Below, in pieces: positions 7,271 through 16,507 of a stretch of 64,000 bases of DNA (positions within the stretch are counted from its first letter, which is position 1; each line of letters starts with the position of its first letter). Source of the DNA: Bacteroidota bacterium (GTDB lineage: Bacteria; Bacteroidota; Bacteroidia; Bacteroidales; VadinHA17); assembly GCA_029552825.1 (NCBI GenBank), contig JAKPDL010000182.1:1-64000 (forward strand), given 5' to 3'. The notes under the pieces were generated by a model, which searched no databases, was not told the DNA's origin, and saw nothing but the letters and a program-made list of their open reading frames with translations. The position numbers and the translations under genes are program-made.

Positions 7271-9004
7271 CTATAAAAGTTTCAAATCAGAAATAATTCC
7301 ATCAATTCTTTCGTTCAGAAGTTTTAGCTTATCATTGAATTCCGTGGCTGAGTCCAGTTTTGTGTTCACTGAGAAATAGAATTTGATTTTTGGCTCTGTT
7401 CCTGAAGGCCTCACGGAGATTTTTGAACCGTCGGCAAGGAAAAACTGGAGCACATCTGACCTGATAAGTTTTAGTTTGCTGGTTTTACCAGTCAGTTTGT
7501 CGTATGAAACAAGTTTCTCATAATCATCTATTCTGACCACATGGCTGTTGTTAATTTTCTCAGGAGGATTGTTTCTGTACATGTGCATCATTTCCTTTAT
7601 CTCTTCAGCACCTTCCTTGCCTTTCCTCACAAGATTGATTAGCCTTTCAAGATAGAGTCCGTATTTTAAATAAATATCGATAAGCAATTCGTACATTGTC
7701 ATTCCATGCTCTTTAGCCCATGCTGCTGTTTCGGCGATAAGTGCACATGAACCAACCGCATCTTTGTCGCGGACATAATCACCAGGAAGGTATCCATAGC
7801 TCTCTTCCCCACCTCCGATATATTTCTTTTTGCCTTCCAGATTTCTGATAAGTTCTGCAAAATATTTAAATCCAGTGAGAACATTGTAGCACTCTACATT
7901 AAAAGATTCTGCAATTCTGTCGAGCAGATCACTGGTAACAATAGTTTTGATTACGTATTCATTTCCTTTGAAAAGTCCTTTTTCTTTGTACTGCAAAAGT
8001 GTGTAATACATCAGCAGTGCAGCAGTCTGGTTACCGTTAAGAAGTTCGTATGTTCCGTTTGGTGTCTTTACTGCAATACCAACCCTGTCAGCATCAGGAT
8101 CTGTAGCCATCACGAGTTCTGCACCTGTTTCCTGCGCTTTGGCTATTGCCATTTTCAAAGCATCTTTCTCTTCAGGGTTTGGTGATTTCACTGTCGGAAA
8201 ATTCCCGTCGGGAATATCCTGTTCCGGCACATGGATAATGTTTCTGAAACCAAACATTTTGAGTGCCTCAGGGACCAGCATAACGCCTGTACCATGTATA
8301 GGAGTATAAACTATTCTCATTTCCCGGTGCTTTTCAATGACTTCAGGGTTCAGTCTTATTTTTAAAATCTCATCAAGAAACAATTTGTCTGTTTCTTTGC
8401 CGATGATCTTTATTTTTGACCTGTCGGCATCAAAACGTATCTCTTTAACTGATTCTATCTTTCGTACTTCTTCTATAATTCCCTTATCGTGTGGAGGAAC
8501 CACCTGACCACCATCTTCCCAGTAGGCTTTGTAGCCGTTGTATTCTGGCGGGTTATGCGAAGCCGTTATCACTACGCCACTTTTGCAACCATAATACCTT
8601 ATGGCAAACGACAGCTCCGGGGTGGGCCTCAGCGATTCAAAAAGAAGTACTTCAAACCCGTTTGCTGAAAATATATCTGCTGCAGTTTCGGCAAAATAAC
8701 GGCTGTTATTTCTGCAATCATGAGCAACAGCCACTTTGATGAGAGTGTTACCGAAACATTTTTTCAGGTAGTTTGCCAGCCCCTGCGTTGCCATTCCAAG
8801 AGTGTAAATGTTCATTCTGTTTGTCCCTGCCCCCATTATGCCACGAAGTCCGCCAGTACCAAATTCAAGATCCTGGTAAAAAGCATCTATAAGCTTCGCT
8901 TCATCACCTTCCAGCATCTCCTTTACTTCCTTTCGCGTCTCTTCATTAAATTCCTCGCTGAGCCAACTCTGGGCTTTTTTTATTATTTCTTCCGGAATAG
9001 TCAT
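7271..9004 (-). CDS. Phospho-sugar mutase (phosphoglucomutase/phosphomannomutase)
   Basis: 577 residues, alpha-D-phosphohexomutase family, PGM2-like long form. The phosphoserine loop is TASHNPPEYNG with Ser149, the metal loop is DPDADR near 290, the sugar-specificity loop is GGEESYGY near 398, and the C-terminal phosphate loop is RPSGTEPKIKFYF. It interconverts hexose 1- and 6-phosphates in the cytoplasm. Its place directly behind ugd and rfbACD fits a role in supplying glucose 1-phosphate for dTDP- and UDP-sugars; a PGM2-like phosphopentomutase activity is possible. Spacing to rfbD is 21 bases. Confidence 0.92.
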   Translation of the reverse strand: MTIPEEIIKKAQSWLSEEFNEETRKEVKEMLEGDEAKLIDAFYQDLEFGTGGLRGIMGAGTNRMNIYTLGMATQGLANYLKKCFGNTLIKVAVAHDCRNNSRYFAETAADIFSANGFEVLLFESLRPTPELSFAIRYYGCKSGVVITASHNPPEYNGYKAYWEDGGQVVPPHDKGIIEEVRKIESVKEIRFDADRSKIKIIGKETDKLFLDEILKIRLNPEVIEKHREMRIVYTPIHGTGVMLVPEALKMFGFRNIIHVPEQDIPDGNFPTVKSPNPEEKDALKMAIAKAQETGAELVMATDPDADRVGIAVKTPNGTYELLNGNQTAALLMYYTLLQYKEKGLFKGNEYVIKTIVTSDLLDRIAESFNVECYNVLTGFKYFAELIRNLEGKKKYIGGGEESYGYLPGDYVRDKDAVGSCALIAETAAWAKEHGMTMYELLIDIYLKYGLYLERLINLVRKGKEGAEEIKEMMHMYRNNPPEKINNSHVVRIDDYEKLVSYDKLTGKTSKLKLIRSDVLQFFLADGSKISVRPSGTEPKIKFYFSVNTKLDSATEFNDKLKLLNERIDGIISDLKLL

Positions 9005-9025
9005 TTTTACTTAGTTTTAGGTTTC

Positions 9026-9916
9026 CTATAATATAAAAATAATGTTTTCTTTTTTCATCTGCTTTATGCATTTTTTTAAACTTTCATCCCATGCCGGAAT
9101 TGTAATACCATAATTCTCTATAATCTTCTTTTTTGACAACACTGAAAAACATGGACGCACAGCTTTTGCAGGAAAATCTTTTGTAGTCACTGGTTCAATA
9201 GTGCATTCAATTCCTGATAGTTTCAGAATTTCCTGCGCAAATTCAAACCATGTACATGCGCCTTGATTTGAGTAATGATAAATTCCTCCGTTGAAAGCTG
9301 TTTCTTTCGAATTAATATCTGAAATAATTTTCATTATTGCATCTGCCAGATCTGCAGCCCATGTTGGAGAACCTTTCTGGTCGTTCACCACTTTAAGATG
9401 TCCGTTTTCTTTAGCTTTCCTGATAATTGTCTTAACAAAATTATTACCATAAACCGAATAGAGCCATGAAGTTCTTATTACTATTGACCATGAATGCTTG
9501 AGTGCATGTTTTTCACCTTCAAGTTTTGATGCTGCATACACTGATAGAGGATTCGGAGGATCTGTTTCTTTGTATGGCTCCTTCGTATTGCCGTCGAAAA
9601 CATAATCGGTCGAAAGATGAATTAACCGGCAGGTTGTATCCTTTATCGCTTCAGTTATGTTTTTTACACCTTCTGAATTAATTTTGAAAGCCAATTCCTT
9701 TTCATCTTCTGCTCTATCAACATAATTATATGCAGCACAATTGATTATCCATTCGGGTCTTTTTGAAAGAATAAACTCTTTGCTTTTTGCAGCGTCAGTG
9801 ATATCGAGTGTGTCAATATCTGTGAAAATGAAGTCATATCCGAAAAACCTGTGCGAAATTTTTCTTAGCTCACTTCCCAGCTGTCCCTTTGAACCAGTTA
9901 CAAGTATTAACGCCAT
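9026..9916 (-). CDS. rfbD: dTDP-4-dehydrorhamnose reductase
   Basis: 296-residue short-chain dehydrogenase. The Rossmann motif is TGSKGQLGSEL (7-17); the catalytic triad includes Thr in LSTDYVFDG and YAASKLEGE (YxxxK). It reduces dTDP-4-keto-L-rhamnose to dTDP-L-rhamnose with NAD(P)H, the last step of the pathway. It follows rfbC with a 15-base gap. Confidence 0.93.
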   Translation of the reverse strand: MALILVTGSKGQLGSELRKISHRFFGYDFIFTDIDTLDITDAAKSKEFILSKRPEWIINCAAYNYVDRAEDEKELAFKINSEGVKNITEAIKDTTCRLIHLSTDYVFDGNTKEPYKETDPPNPLSVYAASKLEGEKHALKHSWSIVIRTSWLYSVYGNNFVKTIIRKAKENGHLKVVNDQKGSPTWAADLADAIMKIISDINSKETAFNGGIYHYSNQGACTWFEFAQEILKLSGIECTIEPVTTKDFPAKAVRPCFSVLSKKKIIENYGITIPAWDESLKKCIKQMKKENIIFIL

Positions 9917-9931
9917 ATAATTATTGATATT

Positions 9932-10480
9932 TCAGAAATTGTTGTCAGCATTTCTTAAATAAGGAAGATTTTTATCTTTTTCACTTATAATAGCCTCTTT
10001 AATATCTATATTCCAGTCAATTCCAAGAGCAGGGTCGATGGGCAGGATGCCTCTTTCATATGAAGGATTATAGTAATTGTCACATTTATACTGAACAATA
10101 GCTGTTTCGCTGAGCACTGAGAAACCATGTGCAAATCCTCTTGGTATGAAAAGCTGTTTTTTGGATTCTGCGTCGAGTTCTATACTGTACCATTTTCCAA
10201 AAGTCTTAGATTCTCTTCTCAGATCCAATGCCACATCCAGGATTTTGCCCTCTACCACTCTTATGAGTTTTGCTTGTTCAAATGGCCGGAGCTGATAATG
10301 TAATCCCCTTATTACTCCTCTTACAGATTTTGATTCGTTATCCTGAACTGGATTAAAAACAATTCCTGCTTTTCTGAAAACCTCCATATTGAAAGTTTCC
10401 ATGAAATATCCACGTTGATCTGTAAAGACCTGAGGTTCAATAATTAGTAGCCCTTTAAATTTTGTTTCTGTTATTTTCAT
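9932..10480 (-). CDS. rfbC: dTDP-4-dehydrorhamnose 3,5-epimerase
   Basis: 182 residues, cupin fold. The catalytic base His61 sits in RGLHYQ, and the active-site region VQYKCDNYYNP and the substrate-binding segment IPRGFAHGFSVLSE are intact. It epimerises dTDP-4-keto-6-deoxyglucose at C3 and C5. It lies between rfbA and rfbD with gaps of 17 and 15 bases. Confidence 0.94.
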   Translation of the reverse strand: MKITETKFKGLLIIEPQVFTDQRGYFMETFNMEVFRKAGIVFNPVQDNESKSVRGVIRGLHYQLRPFEQAKLIRVVEGKILDVALDLRRESKTFGKWYSIELDAESKKQLFIPRGFAHGFSVLSETAIVQYKCDNYYNPSYERGILPIDPALGIDWNIDIKEAIISEKDKNLPYLRNADNNF

Positions 10481-10497
10481 GGATTCTTTGTAACATG

Positions 10498-11373
10498 TTA
10501 TATTATATCATCATTTGCTATTCGAAGCAGATATTGTCCGTACTGACTGTTCCGGTAAGGTTCGGCGAGTCTGATAAGCTGCTCTTTGGTGATAAAACCT
10601 CTTTTATAGGCTATCTCTTCAATGCACGAAGCTTTTAGTCCCTGTCTCTGTTCAAGGGTTGCAATAAAGTTGGAAGCCTGAAGAAGGCTGTCAAAAGTTC
10701 CGGTGTCGAGCCATGCCATACCTCTGCCAAGAAGCCTTAGCTTTAATTTTCCTTCCTGAAGATACATGAGGTTGATATCGGTTATTTCAAGCTCGCCTCT
10801 TGCAGAAGGCTTCAGGGATTTTGCTTTTGAAATAACACTATTGTCATAAAAATAGAGACCTGTTACAGCATAATTTGATTTTGGTCTGGCAGGCTTCTCC
10901 TCTATACTTAAGGGTTCCAGCAGACTGTTAAATTCTATCACCCCATAGCGCTGTGGATCGTTTACATAATATCCGAAAACACAGGCTCCTTCTTGAAGTT
11001 TTGCAGTTTCGAGAAGAATATCACCGAACCCATGCCCATAGAAAATGTTATCCCCCAGAATCATACATACCGTATCAGTTCCAATAAATTTTTCTCCGAT
11101 AATGAATGCTTGCGCCAGTCCGCCTGGATGAGGCTGTTCGGCATATGAAAAACTTATTCCCAGAGAAGAACCGTCTCCAAGAAGATTCATGAATACCGGA
11201 AGATCCCTCGGGGTGGAGATAATTAAGATTTCCCTTATTCCGGCAAGCATCAGCACCGACAGAGGGTAATAGATCATAGGTTTATCATAAACAGGTAAGA
11301 TCTGTTTGCTTATTGCATTGGTGATGGGATAAAGCCTCGTACCCGACCCCCCTGCAAGTATAATACCTTTCAT
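10498..11373 (-). CDS. rfbA: Glucose-1-phosphate thymidylyltransferase
   Basis: 291 residues. The nucleotidyltransferase signature is [11 protein letters not shown] at 6-16, with the metal-binding GDN near 108-110 and EKP near 160. It makes dTDP-glucose from dTTP and glucose 1-phosphate, the committed step of dTDP-rhamnose synthesis, and enzymes of this class are usually feedback-inhibited by dTDP-rhamnose. It is followed by rfbC and rfbD; the dehydratase gene rfbB that should act next is not in the window. Confidence 0.95.
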   Translation of the reverse strand: MKGIILAGGSGTRLYPITNAISKQILPVYDKPMIYYPLSVLMLAGIREILIISTPRDLPVFMNLLGDGSSLGISFSYAEQPHPGGLAQAFIIGEKFIGTDTVCMILGDNIFYGHGFGDILLETAKLQEGACVFGYYVNDPQRYGVIEFNSLLEPLSIEEKPARPKSNYAVTGLYFYDNSVISKAKSLKPSARGELEITDINLMYLQEGKLKLRLLGRGMAWLDTGTFDSLLQASNFIATLEQRQGLKASCIEEIAYKRGFITKEQLIRLAEPYRNSQYGQYLLRIANDDII

Positions 11374-11417
11374 GATTGGATGATTTTATAATAAATGTTC
11401 AATGTCAATATAATATT

Positions 11418-12734
11418 TCATTTTCTCCCTATACTATAATAGGTAAATCCAGCTTTTCTGACTTCTAACGGGTCGTAGATATTTCTTCCATCGAATATTA
11501 CTTTCCCTCTCATCGTTTCAGCCATTTTTTTTAAGTCAGGAAGTCTGAATTCCGGCCATTCTGTAACCAGTACCAGTGCATCGGCCTTAATAACAGCCTC
11601 GTACTGATCAGATGCATATTTAACCCTGTTGCCAAGAACTTTTTTGGTTTCTTCCATGGCAGCAGGATCATAAGCTTTCACAATTGCACCTTCCTGAAGC
11701 AGTTTCTCAATCAGGTAAATTGAAGGAGATTCCCTTATGTCATCGGTGTGGGGCTTGAATGATAGCCCCCAGATTCCTATCGTTCTTCCCTTAAGATTAT
11801 TGTTGAAATGGTTTCTGATTTTAAAGAAAAGAACATTCTTCTGGTATTCATTTGCCTTTTCCACCGCTGCAATGACCTTCATCTCGTAGCCCTTTTCAGC
11901 AGCAGTTCTGATAAGTGCTTTTACATCTTTTGGGAAGCATGAACCTCCATAACCTGGCCCCGGGTATAGAAACTTATTCCCAATTCTTGAATCACTGCCA
12001 ATACCTTTTCTCACCTGATTAATATCGGCTCCAAGCAGTTCACACAAGTTGGCTATTTCATTTATAAAACTGATTCTGGTTGCCAGCATGGCATTTGCAG
12101 CATATTTTGTGAGTTCGGCAGAGGGGATGTCCATATAATAAATAGGATGGTTATTGAGAACGAAAGGTTTATACAACCTGCTCATTATCTCGGCAGCTCT
12201 TTCATTTTCGGTTCCTATTACAATCCTTTCGGGACGCAGAAAATCCTCTACGGCTGAACCTTCCTTCAGAAATTCAGGATTGGATGCCATGTCAAACGGA
12301 ATATCAACTCCGCGTTTCTCCAGCTCCTCCCTGATAATTTTTCTTACTTTCTCAGATGTACCCACTGGCACTGTGCTCTTTATCACAACCACAACATATG
12401 ATTTAATGTTTTTCCCTATCTCTGATGCTACCTTAAGTACGTGTTGAAGGTCGGCACTTCCATCTTCGCCAGGGGGTGTGCCTACCGCAATGAAAATGGC
12501 CTCTGAGCCTTCCAGACTTTTTTCCAAATCGGTGGTGAATGATAAACGTCCCTTTTCAATATTTCTCTTCATCATTGGTTCCAGGCCCGGCTCATATAGC
12601 GGTGTTTTGCCTTCCTGCAAAAGCTTAATTTTTTCTTTATCAATATCTACACAGGTTACCGTAACACCTGTTTCAGCAAAACAGGTTCCTGTTACCAGCC
12701 CTACATAACCGGTTCCGGCTACAACAATTTTCAT
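11418..12734 (-). CDS. ugd: UDP-glucose 6-dehydrogenase
   Basis: 438 residues. NAD-binding motif GTGYVGLVTG (7-16), substrate segment NPEFLKEGSAVEDF, catalytic Cys in GGSCFPKDV, and C-terminal UDP-binding domain. It oxidises UDP-glucose to UDP-glucuronate in two NAD-dependent steps, for capsule, O-antigen or exopolysaccharide. It is the first gene of the minus-strand sugar cluster, 44 bases ahead of rfbA. Confidence 0.95.
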   Translation of the reverse strand: MKIVVAGTGYVGLVTGTCFAETGVTVTCVDIDKEKIKLLQEGKTPLYEPGLEPMMKRNIEKGRLSFTTDLEKSLEGSEAIFIAVGTPPGEDGSADLQHVLKVASEIGKNIKSYVVVVIKSTVPVGTSEKVRKIIREELEKRGVDIPFDMASNPEFLKEGSAVEDFLRPERIVIGTENERAAEIMSRLYKPFVLNNHPIYYMDIPSAELTKYAANAMLATRISFINEIANLCELLGADINQVRKGIGSDSRIGNKFLYPGPGYGGSCFPKDVKALIRTAAEKGYEMKVIAAVEKANEYQKNVLFFKIRNHFNNNLKGRTIGIWGLSFKPHTDDIRESPSIYLIEKLLQEGAIVKAYDPAAMEETKKVLGNRVKYASDQYEAVIKADALVLVTEWPEFRLPDLKKMAETMRGKVIFDGRNIYDPLEVRKAGFTYYSIGRK

Positions 12735-12936
12735 AAAGTTTATTTTAAATTTTTAATCAGATTATCCGTTCCTGCAAAGATAACACATCAGATGAATTAA
12801 GAAAATCCGCCATTAACATACAATCGCTTTACTCTTTTTTTCAACAGTGGACTTGAAAACTAAAGAGATGTTGTGTTCAAGCTGGAAACAGCCCACAGTC
12901 ATAAGGTACTATTTTTTTATTAAAAACCGTCTTGAA

Positions 12937-12969
12937 TTTATGATGAATCGAAAAAATAATTTATCTTTG
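12937..12969 (+). promoter_or_regulatory. Probable Bacteroidetes-type promoter of rpsA
   Basis: TATCTTTG at 12962-12969 matches the -7 consensus TAnnTTTG exactly. A weak -33 element (TTTATG, 12937-12942) lies 19 bases upstream. It leaves a leader of about 55 bases before the rpsA start at 13032. Confidence 0.55.
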
Positions 12970-13031
12970 CAAACCTGTTTAAATCAATATAATGTCTAAC
13001 TTATTAATTATTAGTTTATTAAATTAAATTT

Positions 13032-15146
13032 ATGACAAAAGGCAAAGAAAAAACAATCGATCTTGAAGGAATTGAAAAAAACGACTCCATTGAGAATCAG
13101 GAGGCGGAACCATCAGGAAAAGAATTAAATGAAGAATTGAAAGAGGGCGTTGAAACTCTTTCTGCAGCAGAACCGGAATCTGAGAAGGTGCAATTATTTG
13201 AAAAGTCACCTGTAGTTTCTGAAAAAAAGGAAAAGCCTGAACGTAAAAAGGCAGCTTCTGAAGCTGGACCAAAAAAAAGCACTTCAAAAGAGAGAGTGGC
13301 ATCCGGGAAAACCAGAGCGAAAGCTGAGCCAGCAGCGGAAGCGAAAGAAAAAGTTATCGAAGAAAAAGTAATGCCGGGAGATGAATTCAGCTGGGAGGAA
13401 TTCGAAAGTAAAGAAAATCGCATTTCACCGAAATATGCTGAATATGAGGCTGTTTACGACAAAACCCTTTCAACTATTGCAGAAGACCAGGTTGTTAAGG
13501 GTACGGTTATTCAGATGACCAACCGTGAAGTCGTTATCAACATAGGCTACAAATCTGAAGGTGTGGTGAGTCTGAATGAATTCAGATACAACCCGAATCT
13601 AAAGGTTGGTGATGTTGTTGATGTTTATGTTGAAAGTACAGAAGACAAAAAAGGTCAACTTGTTCTTTCCCACAAGAAGGCACGGGCTTTGAACTCATGG
13701 GAAAGAGTTAACCAGGCATATGAAAATGATGAAATTATAACGGGTTATATAAAATGCCGGACTAAGGGCGGGATGATTGTAGATGTTTTTGGAATTGAAG
13801 CATTCCTCCCGGGTTCACAGATAGATGTGAAACCAATCCGCGATTATGATGTATTTGTCGGAAAGACAATGGAATTCAAGGTTGTAAAGATCAATCATGA
13901 ATTCAAGAACGTTGTTGTTTCTCATAAGGCACTCATTGAAGCAGAGCTTGAACAGCAGAAGAAGGAAATAATTTCCAAACTTGAGAAGGGACAGGTTCTG
14001 GAAGGTGTTGTCAAAAACATCACTTCATATGGTGTATTTATTGATCTGGGAGGTGTTGACGGACTAATACATATAACAGACCTTTCATGGGGACGCATAA
14101 ATCATCCTGAAGAGATTGTGCAGCTCGACCAGAAACTTAATGTTGTTATTCTTGATTTTGATGATGAGAAGAAGCGTATAGCCCTTGGTCTCAAACAGCT
14201 TACACCTCATCCGTGGGATTCACTGGATCCAAACCTCAAAGTTGGTGACAAAGTAAAGGGTAAAGTTGTTGTGCTTGCCGATTACGGAGCATTTGTTGAG
14301 ATTGCTCCCGGGGTTGAAGGATTGATTCATGTATCGGAAATGTCCTGGTCACAGCACCTCAGAAGTGCTCAGGAATTCCTCAAGGTGGGCGATGAGGTGG
14401 AGGCAGTTATACTTACCCTCGACAGAGAGGAAAGAAAAATGTCACTTGGCTTGAAACAGCTGAAACCCGACCCATGGCAGAATATCGAAGAAAAGTATGC
14501 CGTTGGCACAAAACATAAAGCCCGTGTAAGGAACTTCTCCAACTTTGGTGTGTTTGTAGAGATTGAGGAAGGTGTCGATGGACTGATTCATATATCAGAC
14601 CTTTCCTGGACGAAGAAAATCAAACATCCTGCAGAGTTCACTTCAATAGATGCTGAAATTGACGTTGTGGTTCTTGAGATTGACAAGGAAAACAGAAGAT
14701 TAAGCCTTGGACATAAACAGCTTGAAGAGAATCCGTGGGATGTGTTTGAAACAATATTTACCGTTGATTCCGTTCATGAAGGTACCGTAGTTGAGATTTA
14801 CGATAAAGGTGCCGTTATAGCACTTCCTTATGGTGTTGAAGGATTTGCTTCTCCAAAACAGCTTATTAAGGAAGACGGAACAATGGCAAAAGTTGATGAA
14901 AAACTTAAATTCAAGGTTATAGAATTTAATAAGTCGGCAAAGAAGATCGTTGTTTCCCATACAAGAGTTTTTGAAGATGAGAAAAAGGCTTCGGAAACGG
15001 CAGGGAAAAAACCGGCAGAAAAGAAAAAGAAGACAACAAAGAAGGCTAAAAGCGGGATTGAAAAAACAACTCTGGGTGATATAACAGATCTTGCGGCTTT
15101 AAAAGAAGAACTGGAAGAAAAACAGAAGAAAACTTCCAAAAAATAG
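13032..15146 (+). CDS. rpsA: 30S ribosomal protein S1
   Basis: 704 residues with six S1 (OB-fold) repeats starting near residues 148, 229, 315, 400, 487 and 574; the typical repeats carry GVFID/GVFVEI and GLIHI-DLSW signatures. S1 binds mRNA leaders on the 30S subunit. It is longer than E. coli S1 (557) because of a low-complexity N-terminal extension of about 130 residues rich in Glu, Lys and Ala, and a lysine-rich C-terminal tail (about 650-704). Bacteroidota S1 proteins often carry such extensions, and this phylum relies little on Shine-Dalgarno pairing, so S1 may bear more of the initiation load. Confidence 0.94.
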   Translation: MTKGKEKTIDLEGIEKNDSIENQEAEPSGKELNEELKEGVETLSAAEPESEKVQLFEKSPVVSEKKEKPERKKAASEAGPKKSTSKERVASGKTRAKAEPAAEAKEKVIEEKVMPGDEFSWEEFESKENRISPKYAEYEAVYDKTLSTIAEDQVVKGTVIQMTNREVVINIGYKSEGVVSLNEFRYNPNLKVGDVVDVYVESTEDKKGQLVLSHKKARALNSWERVNQAYENDEIITGYIKCRTKGGMIVDVFGIEAFLPGSQIDVKPIRDYDVFVGKTMEFKVVKINHEFKNVVVSHKALIEAELEQQKKEIISKLEKGQVLEGVVKNITSYGVFIDLGGVDGLIHITDLSWGRINHPEEIVQLDQKLNVVILDFDDEKKRIALGLKQLTPHPWDSLDPNLKVGDKVKGKVVVLADYGAFVEIAPGVEGLIHVSEMSWSQHLRSAQEFLKVGDEVEAVILTLDREERKMSLGLKQLKPDPWQNIEEKYAVGTKHKARVRNFSNFGVFVEIEEGVDGLIHISDLSWTKKIKHPAEFTSIDAEIDVVVLEIDKENRRLSLGHKQLEENPWDVFETIFTVDSVHEGTVVEIYDKGAVIALPYGVEGFASPKQLIKEDGTMAKVDEKLKFKVIEFNKSAKKIVVSHTRVFEDEKKASETAGKKPAEKKKKTTKKAKSGIEKTTLGDITDLAALKEELEEKQKKTSKK

Positions 15147-15151
15147 AAAAA

Positions 15152-15169
15152 AAGCTTAAATTTAAGCTT
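15152..15169. repeat. 18-base perfect palindrome between rpsA and the STAS gene
   Basis: AAGCTTAAATTTAAGCTT begins 5 bases after the rpsA stop, and its inner part is nearly repeated immediately downstream (TTTAAATTTAAGC, 15168-15180). The stem contains only four G-C pairs and no clean T-run follows, so it is a weak terminator at best. An RNA-processing hairpin or a protein-binding site is also possible. Confidence 0.6.
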
Positions 15170-15183
15170 TAAATTTAAGCCTT

Positions 15184-15525
15184 ATGGATTTCAATATTGA
15201 GACCCGCAATAACAGTACACTGATTCAGGTTCAGACCGAAAAGCTTGATACTCATGTAGCTCCGGCCCTGAAATCTGAACTTGTACTTGTTTCCGGTAAA
15301 GGTGAAAAAAACATCATCCTTGACCTTGGAAAATGTCAATACTGTGATTCCTCAGGCCTGAGTGCCATTCTTGTGGCAAACAGGTTATGCAAAAATGCAG
15401 GAGGTACTTTTGTTTTATGCGGCCTCAATGAGGCAGTGGAACGATTAATTACCATTTCTCAGCTCGATACTGTTCTGACCATTACAGATACAGTTGAAGA
15501 AGCTGAAAAAATAATATCATCGTAG
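15184..15525 (+). CDS. STAS-domain anti-sigma factor antagonist-like protein
   Basis: 113 residues, a single STAS domain of the SpoIIAA/RsbV type. The phosphorylation loop is CDSSGLSA with Ser57 at the position of the regulated serine. Such proteins bind an anti-sigma kinase or other partner when unphosphorylated. No kinase or phosphatase adjoins it. It starts 38 bases after rpsA, beyond a palindrome, and is 24 bases ahead of ribonuclease Z; the STAS-rnz pairing looks familiar from Bacteroidota genomes. Its partner cannot be told from here. Confidence 0.88.
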   Translation: MDFNIETRNNSTLIQVQTEKLDTHVAPALKSELVLVSGKGEKNIILDLGKCQYCDSSGLSAILVANRLCKNAGGTFVLCGLNEAVERLITISQLDTVLTITDTVEEAEKIISS

Positions 15526-15549
15526 GCTGTCAGCATTGCAGGAACGAAG

Positions 15550-16473
15550 ATGAAATTAACCATTCTGGGAAGCAGTTCCGCATTGCCGACATCTGCAAGA
15601 AATCCATCCGCTCATGTACTTAATGTGCATGAGCGTTTGTATTTAATTGACTGCGGTGAAGGAACGCAGATGCAAATGAGAAAATACGGTATACGCATTA
15701 GTAAAATAAACCATATTTTCATAAGCCACCTCCACGGAGACCATATATTCGGACTATATGGACTTCTTTCCACTTTTAACCTTATGGGCAGAACACTCCC
15801 CGTCAACATATATGCACCCGAAAACTATGGCAAAATCCTGAAATCTCATCTCAGTGATTTTGACATACAACTGAGTTATAATATTAATTTTACCCCGCTG
15901 AAAGGCAGAAAACCTGTCCTCATACTCGATGATAAGTATCTTACTGTTACAGCCTTCCCCCTGAAACACCGCGTTCCTGCATTTGGTTTCCTATTTCGTG
16001 AAAAACTACAGGACCGCAGGATAAAAAAGGAAATGATTTCACTGCATAATATCCCGATCTCAAAAATGCATGGAATTAAAAAAGGGGAAGACCTTGTAAA
16101 AGATAACGGTACGGTTGTAAAAAACGAAGAGCTTACAATCCCACCTCCTGAACCGCTGTCGTATGCCTACTGCAGCGATACCCGGTTTTTCAAACAGCTT
16201 CCATCATATGTAAGAAATGTTAGCCTCATATATCACGAAGCTACATTCGATAAGGAAAAGGAAGATCTTGCAGAGCTGACAGGCCATTCAACAACTACCG
16301 ATGCTGCAACTGTAGCACTTAAAGCAGGAGCAGGTAAACTGCTAATCGGGCACTTTTCATCAAGATACAAAGATGTAGATCAGCTGGTTGAAGAAGCACG
16401 TTCAATCTTTCCTGAAACTTATGCGGCCGAAGACGGTAAAACCTATTTAATAACACATAACAAAATATCCTGA
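15550..16473 (+). CDS. rnz: Ribonuclease Z
   Basis: 307 residues, metallo-beta-lactamase fold of the tRNase Z type. The metal motif is HLHGDH (about 60-65), with a further His in TGHSTTTDAA and the C-terminal GHFSSRY region. It cleaves tRNA precursors 3' of the discriminator base so that CCA can be added. This matters in a genome where tRNA genes may not encode CCA, as the GCA end of the remnant at 90-143 suggests. It lies between the STAS gene and guaA. Confidence 0.94.
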   Translation: MKLTILGSSSALPTSARNPSAHVLNVHERLYLIDCGEGTQMQMRKYGIRISKINHIFISHLHGDHIFGLYGLLSTFNLMGRTLPVNIYAPENYGKILKSHLSDFDIQLSYNINFTPLKGRKPVLILDDKYLTVTAFPLKHRVPAFGFLFREKLQDRRIKKEMISLHNIPISKMHGIKKGEDLVKDNGTVVKNEELTIPPPEPLSYAYCSDTRFFKQLPSYVRNVSLIYHEATFDKEKEDLAELTGHSTTTDAATVALKAGAGKLLIGHFSSRYKDVDQLVEEARSIFPETYAAEDGKTYLITHNKIS

Positions 16474-16507
16474 AAGTCGGTTATATTTAAATTAAATTTT
16501 ATAGAAG

